Source: Dipteris shenzhenensis
Taxonomy: Eukaryota > Polypodiophyta > Polypodiopsida > Gleicheniales
DNA length: 64,000 nt
Strand: one strand, 5' to 3'
NCBI GenBank assembly: GCA_047967505.1
Contig: CM106539.1
In this document: in pieces, positions 54,601 to 64,000 of the stretch
Position numbering within the stretch: the first letter of the stretch is position 1
How the letters are laid out: each line of letters starts with the position of its first letter
Notes under the pieces: model-generated
Database searches by the model: none
What the model was told of the DNA's origin: nothing
What the model saw: the letters and a program-made list of their open reading frames with translations, nothing else
Position numbers and translations under genes: made by a program

Positions 54601-56560
54601 ATGCTAGTCAAGTTTGTGGTTAAGCTTCTATTTTATTGTGACCCGGATAACAAGGGTGTCTTCCCAATCAAAGTTAAGCTGGTTCTTACCATGTTTTCTT
54701 ATTGGATGGTGATAGATATGCAGATTCTCCTCTTTAATAAAAGAGATGCTTGTCAGGACTTCACCGGCTTTATTTTTTTTGCTAAAGCATTATTGGCACT
54801 CCTTGTCAAATAAAATTTATACAATTTTGTAGGTGTTTTACACTCACGCAAGCACTTCCTTTATTCAATAATGTTCTCTTTCTACCCTTTCCTTGACTCC
54901 TTTGTCTTTTAACTATGCAAAAGGGGTTATTGTCTTGTCTACCACACACGTCTGTTTGCCCTGCAACTCTGGACGATTGCCCATAGGACACTTTAGTCAT
55001 CAAGGCTTTTTAGCCTTTTGACTCCTTTCATTAAATTGGTTTTTTTTTAAATGTTGTACACTAAATTCTTGTTTTTAATTCATTTTTTGTCTTTGCAGAA
55101 ATACTCTTGGGATACTACACTTTATCCCAAGTCACTCAACACTCCTCTCCCCACTCCCTCTCCCGTAGCTCAAGTGGTACTCTCATGTTTCCAAAACCTT
55201 GAGTTCTTTTTATTCATTAGCACACATGATCTTGAGGCTCTTGCAAAGAACACTCCTTTGCTCATTAGAACTCTTTCCCTTAATGATTGGATCAAGCTTC
55301 TCAAATTCTCACAAAGTGAAAGCGATGGCACCCTCACCAGACTTGAAAAAGTTGCCTAAAAACTAGCCACCACTATCAATCTCAGTGACACAAAGGCTTT
55401 AAATGATTACCATACCATCCTCTCTGGCCTTGCCAATGACATTCTTGTCCTCAACAATACAGTCCCCCTCCCCATCCCTGCCAGGTTAGCTCCTACTAAT
55501 TCTAGTTTTCACAACTTTATAAACATTGACCTCCTATCCCCTAAAGACAAGGCTTCCTTTGAAACACTCTCTCAGTCCCTCTCTCAACCACCAAAGCCCC
55601 TCGACACTAGAGAGCTTAAAAATTTTGCTTCATGTGTTCCCCTTCTTCCTCTTAGACACATAGAAATGAAGGTTCCAGTTGTTGATCACAAAATATGGAG
55701 TCTGGATAACCTTAGCTCTCTCGCACCCTTTTCCATTCCCTCACTTGCCTTCATTTGTAACCTTTCTTCAAAGAGGTGGAGCAATGCAAGCAGATGCCTA
55801 CCAGGGACGTCAACATCTAAATTCAAATGACTTTTTTAACTCCCACTTCCTCCTAAACTCTATTGACCATTCTAAATGTGGTTTCACCAAGGAGGTCTTC
55901 TTTCGTTCAAAAGGTGCCACTCGCAATGATGCTGACTGTTCAACCAAAGATGATAACTATTATGTCAAGAACTGTTGGAACATCTTCAAGCATTACATAA
56001 AGTGCACCTGTCTTATAAAGAAAACAAACTTGTCCTGCAAATCCTCTATCCTCTTGATTGACCATGTGGTCTGGTATATACTCAACCATCTGGATCTCTT
56101 TTTCCCTATTGGTTCCTTACAAGCAAAATTATTTTCCACCTTAAACTGGATGGCGCAATTTCCCAAAGAGGTAATATTCTCCCTTGTCACATTTTACCAC
56201 TTCAAGATCCTACTCCTTGAAATGGAAAAATCCTTGTCTCCCTCTGTCGACTTCTCACTCCCCTCTTCTTTTCTCAACCTCATAGGTCCCTCCCTCGCTC
56301 TCAGCATTCTTTCCCTTTTCTCTACTGCCAAACTCACTCCTCCTTTACCCAAAAGAAGGCATAGTTCCCCCCCAAAATATACCCCCGAATTTCAAAAATT
56401 TACCCCTTCTACCCCTCTCAGCAACCCTTCTTTCACCTCTCATGTCAAAGATTCCCAACCGGAGTCCTCTGTCACTTCTACTCCTAAAAGAAAAGCACCT
56501 GATAATGATGATACTTCGAACTACTCCATCAATTGGGATAAACACTGATAATCTCCAACG
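54601..56560 (+). pseudogene. Unassigned ORF region upstream of the Penelope-like RT
   Basis: One frame runs from about 55100 (KYSWDTTLYPKSLNTPLPTP) through a stop at 55359 to about 55828 (NDYHTILSGLANDILVLNNT, LAPTNSSFHNFINIDLLSPK), then shifts to a second frame to 56548. The second frame ends in a basic, Pro/Ser-rich tail with possible nuclear localisation signals (PKRRHSSPPKY, TPKRKAPDNDD). The frame before 55100 follows a splice-acceptor-like tttttgtctttgcag. I recognise no family. Being upstream and on the same strand, it may be the N-terminal part or ORF1 of the same element. Confidence 0.4.
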
Positions 56561-57128
56561 TGTTTTTACAAAGTGCTCCATCTAATGATTCTAAGGTATG
56601 TTCCATAAAATTACTCAATAATGGTTTATTTCGCTTTCAATCTATTCCAAAGAAGAAAAGTTCAAATTACTTTCATGTTCTTTATGCTAATAAAATTTTA
56701 ACTAAAATCCCCCCCTAAATCTCTTTTTAGAGATACATTGTTGCTACAGTTTAACACTAATTCTGACACTCTCCACACTTTCGACTCTTTCGCTTTCAGC
56801 TGGAATTATACTCCACCCCTTAGATCTTTACTTTACCAACCAAAACTCACCTTCCTAGCAAAATCCTTTAGCTCCACTTGTCAATGCAATTCACTTAAGA
56901 GGTTTAAACCCTTTCTTAAAATTTTTGATCATCAATTACATGTTCGCACTTTGGAACCCAACTTTTTTCATCATCCCTTTCTTTGATCTCATATCCTTTT
57001 TGGCCTCAATCACATTCCCATTACCCCCTTAGATCCTCATGTAACGCTTCAAGCACTTACTATTGTATTTCAATAAATTTGCCTCTATCTCTTAATCTGG
57101 ATCATATAACCTACAAAGCTTGTCTCTC

Positions 57129-57130
57129 GC

Positions 57131-57161
<31 letters not shown>

Positions 57162-57208
57162 TAAATAATACATATATGTATATGTATATGTGTGTGTGTG
57201 TGTGTGTG

Positions 57209-57296
<88 letters not shown>

Positions 57297-57300
57297 TGTA
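57129..57300. repeat. Compound (AC)n-(TG)n-(TC)n-(TA)n-(GA)n microsatellite
   Basis: Alternating dinucleotide blocks form a long imperfect palindrome: ac/tg and tc/ga blocks surround a central (TA)n. Dipeptide frames over this tract are artefacts. Confidence 0.95.
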
Positions 57301-57385
57301 TATGCAGATATATAATGTGTATATGTATTACATATACAGATTCTTCTTCTCACACACACAAGCACAGAGTCATGACAAGAGAAAT

Positions 57386-57404
57386 CACTAATCCGTGATT
57401 AGTG
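57386..57404. other. Perfect hairpin cactaatc-cgt-gattagtg
   Basis: An 8-bp perfect stem with a 3-nt loop, followed 48 bp later by a second small palindrome (tacaccaatggtgta). No gene context explains either one. Confidence 0.5.
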
Positions 57405-59020
57405 GATATTATAACATTATTATATATTATACACCAATGGTGTAACATTTATTTATATTTATGATGGACATTGATCGAATTGTTATGGCGATGGATCATC
57501 TTAGTAGATAGGACTAGTCGAGCTAGAGCCATTGCTTTAGACGGCATCAAATTTTTTTTGGAAAAGATTCCTCTTTCACTTCCCCAATCTAAAAACCCAA
57601 CAATCCATTTTGGAAAACAAAATTCTTCTTGATGAAATAAACTGGCTTTCTAACCATGTGTTTATCACTGGCTTGGACAAAGCATCCCAAACTCCCATTG
57701 TAAATATTTAGTTCAAAAACTTACCCTTGATAGAATTAATGCACCCAAATTTGTACCCCAAACTACTTCACCTTCTAATATACTAGTATCCATTGCAAAC
57801 GTGCTTGACTCCCTTAAGATTCCCTACAATTCCAACAACCTTCTTTATCTCATGTGCACTTATAAAGCACACAAACACAGCTTTCATTGGCTCACTAATG
57901 CTCAAGACCATCTTCTCTCATCTCACTGACCTTATTTCTTTAGGACTAAAGGAGGTTAAAAATGTCATCTCCATCCATGGAGATAAACTCCATGCTACCT
58001 ACAAAACATTCCTCAATGTAAACACCAATTTACTATGGGGTATAGATTCAAACTTATAATTCCTTATTAATCTACCCCATGAAATCCACTCTCTACACTG
58101 TTGACATTACAAACTATTATGAAGCCATTCCTCACCATCGCTCTTTTAGTCTTATGGCGTCCCTATCATATTTCTGTAAACTTGCTACCAAACTAGGTTT
58201 TAAAGGATTCTTCCAAAAAAATGGTTGTTTATGTCTCACAAAATCAACCAAAGTCAAAACCTTTTACACCTTTAGTACATTTCTTAGCTACAACCACTTC
58301 TTGCTTGACTTTTGTGTCATTAAGGTTGGCCCACATTGTTGGATCCAATCTAAAGGCATTCCCATGAGTTTCTCATGCTCACTGCTTTGGTGCCACCTCT
58401 ATCTTACTTCTTTCGAATTCAAATTTGTCAAAAAACTTGTAGGTCTTGGTCATCCCCATTTCCTCTCTCACTTTCTCCATACCTTCCAATATGTCGATGA
58501 CATCCTCTTCATAAATAATCCCTACATCACCAAGTTTCTTGACCCCTCCACACCACTCCATGACGATGACCCCTTTACAATCTATCCACTACACATTATC
58601 TCCCTAAAATGTAGTATTTCCTCCTCTTTTGTTGACTCTAATCAAAATCTCATCAGCCTCGCTACTACCACCTTTCTTTACACACACATTACCCTTTCAC
58701 CTCCTTTCCTAGGAGAATTCTTTACCACTTTTGTTTGGAAGAAAAAACTTCTCAAATTTCCCACTGTCTCCCTCATCAGTTGTCATAGCAATCGACCTTC
58801 TCCTCCTCGTATAAAGTATGCTTAACCTTCATCCTTCCCATTCTCTATTCTTGCTCTGACAGTTTTGAAGCTTTCCTCCACATATCCACTCTCATAGACA
58901 TTTGCAAAGACAATGGCTTCCAACCAAATAGAATCAAAAATATTATCCATAATTACATTTCTTCCAATACCTCCCCTCAACTAAAACTTGATTTATTTAC
59001 ACTTCTATCTCTTAGGTAGA

Positions 59021-61000
59021 TAGTAGGTCATCACCTAGTGTGATGACCTACTTTCTCACCTAGTGTGATGTACCCTATTGGGGCAAAGGCGGGTACACAC
59101 ACACACACACACACTTCCTACCCCTTACTCCCTTTGTTTGAACCCTGGCTCCTTTTGTCTTCCCACCTTAAAACACCCCCCCCCTCCCTCCCCTTCACAC
59201 CTACTTCCTGTAAATTATCCCAATTTCTATTTATTTCCCTTTTTCCTAACTTTTTTTCTCACTAATTAAATATTTTTTATTAATATCTCCTTCCTTGTGT
59301 TTTTAAATTTTTAAATTTTCTAAAATTTCTATTAATCATCCCCTCTCATTTACTTTTCTTGTTCCCATCCTTTTTACTTTTATGCCCCCCCCCCACATAT
59401 ATATAGAGTTAGCTGTTGTGCACTTCAGTCTCTCTCCCCTTGATCCCCTACATGGTATCACAGACAATGGTGCTGTATCCTTTGAAGAGAGAGTGAAAAG
59501 CCCTCGATACCATGAAGGCACAAGCCCTTCCATTGAGGCATCTTTGAAAACCTTCTAGCTATTCATGTATTTTGGTTTGTCATCTTTGTTTTTCTTCAAA
59601 AATCTTGGCATTCTATTGCTTGGCACTTGAGCTATCTTATTTCAAAGTTTCATGTATTTTGTGAGAAAAATAGAGAAAGGGAAGTTTCTGAGAGAGTTTG
59701 AGGGTTTGAAGAAAGTTTCATTATTATTTGCTCATTATCATCTAGTTCAACAATGGACTTGTGTGCTGTTCTTGTGAAAAAGACATAGAAATAGAGAAAG
59801 GGAAGTTTCTAAGAGAGTTTCAGGGTCATGAAGAGAGTTTCATAATTGTTTATTTAGTATCATCTAGTTTTAACGAGCTTGTGTCTTTGGAAGCTCCATT
59901 GAAGCTTATATATTTGTGTTCTTCTATGCAACTCTCAAAGTCTTCTTTACATCCCATGCGACCTCCAATAAAACCTCTCTTAGTGCTCTATAGTTGTAGA
60001 GAGGATATAGATGTTGACTATGTGAAGGAGAAAAAAACCAAGATGTCACTATCAATTCCTATGAAGGGAATGGATCATGAGGCCTCAAGGCCATTAACAA
60101 GGATCATAGAATTACAAGGTGTGCTTTTGACAATGGTTGAGTGGAAGGGGCAAGCTCAAATTGGGTGTGATATTTTTGAAGTTGCAATCCAATTCAGATA
60201 CTCTCAGGAGCACTCTTGATAGCGGGGCACATGGAGATATAGGCCTCAACATTGCCAACAAGTTTGGGGAGCTTGCTTTAGGGCTTGAAGGCAATCTGGC
60301 TAAGGAAGGTGGAGCTACTAAGGGTAGAGGCAAAAGTGATGGTAGCCATGGCTGGAGCTTGAGCAAACAAGGTAATAAGGTATAGGTTCAAAATTGGAAG
60401 TATCTGTTGGTTGGTGTGGGATAGGTATAAAAATATGGGTTCTCATTGGGGTGTTAAAAATGTGATGGTGTTTGATTTCATTATAGGATGTCGGTGACCT
60501 AGTGAAAGTAGGGCTCAAAGTAGGCCGTGTGTCATAAGGCTTGGTAGCTGTGGTGTAGGGATCTAGGAGATATTGGTGAATCCCTTAGAGAGGTTAGCTT
60601 TTATATATAACGGAGAGGGGTTAGATACTACTTTGCAATATAGGCCACGAGTAGTTTGCCTCATTTCTAGTTGGCTATTTTTTTCGTATTAGGTCTTCCT
60701 TTTTGTAGTGACAAACCATCCCCTAATAAATATCACCTGTTGTTTTTATTTATTTTAAAAAAATATATATAAACTGGCTTTAGTGATAGTAATATGTAAT
60801 CTTGGCTTGGGCATTATTTTTTAGCAAGGGCACTCTAAACTCTTGCTTAACCATTAAAAATGCAATTCATGCTATACTTATGTTGTTCTCATATTATTTT
60901 TGTTTTCCCTATTAGTAAACCTTGGTTATGAAGGGAGTTGTTTCAAGTTTTGGTTTCTAAAGAAGTGGGCTATATGACCAAGTTTGTAATTATTGTTTGA
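59021..61000. other. Right flank: no supported gene
   Basis: (CA)n at 59094-59114 and TATA-like tatatatatagag at 59396 are followed at about 59452 by ctacatggtatcacagacaa, which resembles an LTR end plus a tRNA-Met primer-binding site. A direct repeat of about 100 bp follows (59670-59770 and 59791-59893). The longest frame (59761-60219, beginning with GTG) overlaps the repeat and resembles no family. Confidence 0.5.
59670..59893. repeat. Direct repeat of about 100 bp
   Basis: atagagaaagggaagtttct ... catctagttcaacaatggacttgtgt at 59670-59765 and its diverged partner at 59791-59890, offset 121 bp. Confidence 0.85.
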
Positions 61001-62900
61001 GGCCAATGGAGGACTAATTTTTTGCCTCATGCAAACTTGGAGAGGAGGATAACACAAATTGTCCCGTACCAATGTTAATTTGGCACCCTAACTTTATCAC
61101 TTCATTTTCAAATGCCTTTTCTTAGCATTCACATTGGAACATGAAGAACTTGTTTAAGATAAGCATCCCTAGTTTAACATAAGGGCAATAGATCCCACCC
61201 AAGAGCAATGGGAGACAGTTGCCCTCCTTGCATTGTGGTATTTCCAAACTTGAGATAAGATTTTGGGTGTGAGATGCATGTGCATATGTGTGCACACAAG
61301 CACATCCTCCTCACCCTAGATTTTTACTCATGTCTAACCATTTTTATGGTACTGCTAACTGCTCAATTGTTGACATATATTTTGGAAATATTTTAATAAT
61401 TAAGTATTAATATGTAGATTAAGACTTAGCCTTGTATATAGCCTTTCCGCTAAACTTGTGGGTTATTATAGAGATTAAGGCTTACCCTTGGTGGCTACTT
61501 AGTATTCCATTATATGCTAGCATGAACTTTTTGAAAATTCAAAATTCTTGAGCCAATTTTATCTCTTAAATTTGGTTTAAGATTAAATTAATGCATTTTG
61601 ATATCCTTGTTATGTCAGCATCACTTATTATCTAGAACCGTTTTAATGCTATAGTCACATTGTCACTCAATCTAAATATTTATTTTAACAATCCTATTGG
61701 TGACATGGATAATCATTATAGGTCTCCTTAAATTCTATCTTCTCCTCCATTCATCACATGTTAAATTAACTATCATGTTTCAAGGGGTGGTGGAAGTTGA
61801 CATTCTGAATATAAGATATATGTAAGGAGCATATGGAGTTTGTGTTGGATTGTAATATTACTTATGTGACTCTATTGTACTATTTTCCCCCATCCTTAAT
61901 CTATTTGTTGTTGTGTTGTATCTATTGGCTTATGTATTATTCTTAAATTAAATTGTTACAATATAACAATTTCCAGCTATATTTCATGTGATTATGGCTA
62001 GTGTATGTAAATTTTCGTTTTCATTTTAGGTCTCTATAACATGATTCTCTGGAATTATTGAAATTTAAATTATTCTTGGTAGTAACCTTTAATTCTTTAT
62101 AATTCTCAATAGCAATCATGACTTCAACCTGTGATACTTTTCGTTGCCTTACTCACTTAAAATGGAGGTCAACCAGTTGATACTTTTAGTCACCTTACTC
62201 AATTATAATGGATCCTCTTAGGGCTTGCTCAAATTCAACATTTGAAATTATGAGGTAAGAAACATACCCCCCATGGTTGGTAATGATTGCATTGAGTTGA
62301 CATATTTAGATTGTTATTTTTTTCTTAGCTAAGAAAAACCATTAGCTAGGAGTTTTCTTACCAGGAATAACCTTGCCAAATCTGGTGATGGTATTGAAAA
62401 TCTTAGGAAATATCATCCCTGTGATAATGAGGTAGTGTGGGTTGGAACTATTGGTTATGAATGTAGGAAAAAAAGAGGAAATGTTGTACATAGCTAAGCA
62501 ATGGTGGGCCTTTGACAGGAATTGCCTACAAAAGAAGGTGGATGTTATAACCAATTAAGAAAGGCTGTGGATTAGGTTAAGCCCAATAGGTTCCCCCAAC
62601 TGAAAAGAATTCAAAAATGTATTAATTAGTGAAAGATAGAAGGGGAGGGGTTGGAAAGGCAAGGGGAGGGTAATGACGACTAGCTCTATTTATGAGAAGA
62701 GGGGCCCCCTCCCCTCTTAGCCCTCCACCACCTTTTAAGCAACAATTAGAGGTTTTGAGTTCAATTCCCCCCTTTGCGTGATATTTTGAAGCTCTCTCTT
62801 TGGCCTTAGCTTAATTGGGATACTCCACCTTTTCACCTAAGAAATTGATGGAATTTTCCCATCGAGAAATAATGGCCTTTTCAATTATCTTTGTCCTTAG
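61001..62900. other. AT-rich DNA, nothing recognised
   Basis: No long frames, LTR ends or structured RNA signals could be seen on either strand. A minus frame at 62342-62554 shows no family resemblance. Confidence 0.5.
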
Positions 62901-62912
62901 CTTAAGGCACAT

Positions 62913-63286
62913 GAGTAGCATGACCCATCTATGATAGGTTAGAGGCCCACTCCGCTGGGCCTCAAGGTGGGATCTTAGAATAGATTTAATTTAAAGAAAT
63001 AAAATTTCAAGTTGCATCACTTGGCTTGGCATTTACACAATGATTCAGCTAGATGATCAGCCATTTGACGTTGATCGAGGGCAAAAATTCACATACCCCC
63101 CCTCCCCCCTCTCTCTCTCCCCCTCTCTCCTTCTCCATCTCTCTTTCTTTTCCTTTGACTATCTCTCTCATGCATGTGCACACACACATGCACTAAAACC
63201 TCTCTTTCTCTCTCTCTCTCTCTCTATGGTAGACATTCATATGAATGAATATTTTATCTTGAGAACCTCTCACACTTATCACATAT

Positions 63287-63339
<53 letters not shown>

Positions 63340-63544
63340 GGCTCTCAATCTTAGTGGACATATAATATTTGTCCCTCCATCATGACGTCATGCACCCACA
63401 TGCGCTCTCTCTTCCTTGAGTGTCTTTCTTACATGCATATGCACATGGACACTCAAATATAGGAGAACCCCCCGCCCCCCTTCCCCCTTTCTCTTTCTCA
63501 TGTACACATGCATAGACACACATTCACACATCCTTGCTTGCATA

Positions 63545-63576
<32 letters not shown>

Positions 63577-63632
63577 CAAGTAGCATGACCCGTCTACAAT
63601 GGGTGAGAGACCTGCTCCGCTGGGTCTCAAAT
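62913..63632. repeat. Diverged direct repeat flanking CT microsatellites
   Basis: gagtagcatgacccatctat ... ctccgctgggcctcaa (62913-62966) recurs as aagtagcatgacccgtctac ... ctccgctgggtctcaa (63578-63629). Between them lie (CT)n tracts at 63200-63226 and 63291-63336 and C/T-rich sequence; another (CT)n (63545-63569) abuts the second copy. Confidence 0.8.
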
Positions 63633-64000
63633 CATAGGTTGCCTTCAATTTTATGGAATAAAAAATTAAGGTTTTATGAATCTCAACCTTTGAAAAATTT
63701 TAAGAAATTTTTAAATTGAATCTCAACTCCGTTCCTCCCTGAATTTCAAAAACCCATGATTTGCTCTTAGGAAGGATGTCTCCTTGCTTGCCATGTGACA
63801 ACCCCCTTTTCTCACCATGCTCTCTCGCCAAGTAGCACATGGCACATCTCCCCCTCCACTCTAGCTCCTCTTGCCACATGGCAGCTCTTCCTTAAGAAAT
63901 AGTACAGAAAACTTTGGCCTCATGCATAATCTTTCCTAGTATGATAAAGCAAATTTTCATCTTCATGAAAGATGATGCAAGTAAACTCTTGATACCTATA
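63633..64000. other. Right edge, no gene recognised
   Basis: A/T-rich then C-rich mixed sequence without a supported frame. A phrase with ccatgtgac/ccacatggc occurs at about 63799 and 63871. Confidence 0.4.

Larger units (their letters stand above)
56738..59020 (+). pseudogene. Penelope-like reverse transcriptase relic
   Basis: A pre-RT part at 56800-57090 reads WNYTPPLRSLLYQPKLTFLA, STCQCNSLKRFKPFLKIFDH and, across a shift, FGLNHIPITPLDP. A microsatellite (57129-57300) interrupts. Then come YLMCTYKAHKHSFHWLTNAQ (57840-57900) and the palm frame 58079-58825: YTVDITNYYEAIPHH, QSKGIPMSFSCSLLWCHLYL (the GIPMG-S-C-S-P position), FQYVDDILFINNPYITKFLD (catalytic YVDD), TIYPLHIISLKCSISSSFV and SCHSNRPSP. 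The tail FEAFLHISTLIDICKDNGFQ reaches about 59010. The motif set fits Penelope-like or related single-RVT elements rather than LTR, LINE or group II RTs. No GIY-YIG endonuclease is visible. Stops and shifts make it dead. Confidence 0.62.

Noticed and set aside
57111-57398. Three ORFs of 68-84 codons
   Set aside because: Dipeptide translations of the compound microsatellite.
59761-60219. 152-codon ORF
   Set aside because: It starts with GTG, lies over a direct repeat, and has no family resemblance; not enough to call a gene.
1-64000. CRISPR arrays, bacterial operons, tRNA or rRNA genes
   Set aside because: The window is plant nuclear DNA by gene content. No regularly spaced repeats with unique spacers, and no tRNA cloverleaf or rRNA core sequence, were seen.

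Overview
This is a retrotransposon-packed stretch of plant nuclear DNA, most probably from a homosporous fern or another seed-free vascular plant. That assignment is inference. It rests on an intronless PLS-type pentatricopeptide (PPR) gene, a plant-specific small secreted LRR gene, plant Ty1/copia and Ty3/gypsy families, and a Penelope-like reverse transcriptase relic of a kind I associate with seed-free plants. Only two host genes can be supported. A PPR-E+ gene runs off the left edge (3-2180, +). A complete seven-exon gene for a secreted LRR protein of the Arabidopsis At5g21090/LRR1 family lies on the minus strand (32639-40315). No single ORF shows the LRR gene, because its exons are 67, 133, 72, 144, 72, 72 and 73 bp and intron 2 is 5.6 kb.

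Region 2843-28100 is a nest of elements whose order of insertion can be read directly. Two copies (A, minus; B, plus) of one Ty3/gypsy family meet head to head at about 8811/8812. Copy A is split by a short gag-only LTR element (5960-8313, TSD ATTAG), and copy B supplies the empty site. Copy B is split by a Ty1/copia element C (16362-22482, TSD GTCAC), whose 3' LTR holds a foreign solo LTR (21029-21773, TSD GTGTG). A second, heavily deleted copia element (D) occupies about 23668-27953. The A/B gypsy family carries an extra coding region downstream of integrase: a domain resembling plant transposon-associated proteins, followed by a coiled-coil stretch.

Region 28100-32630 holds an AT-rich degenerate repeat, a PPR gene fragment and a minus-strand copia fragment with a possible LTR. 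The LRR gene follows; its large intron contains several local duplications and a gypsy RT fragment. Its promoter is on the right, with a TATA box about 117 bp upstream of the ATG.

Region 40450-53600 holds microsatellites and then, all on the minus strand, a gypsy pol remnant (E) abutting a copia gag, a copia LTR plus RT/RNase H end (F), a LINE fragment, and a chromodomain-bearing gypsy element (G). Region 53600-59020 is strongly pyrimidine-rich on the + strand and contains a Penelope-like RT relic (YVDD box) with an unassigned upstream ORF region. The rest, to 64000, is AT-rich or CT-microsatellite DNA with no supported gene.

All mobile-element coding regions contain stops, frameshifts or deletions, and none looks autonomous. 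I found no tRNA, rRNA or CRISPR array.
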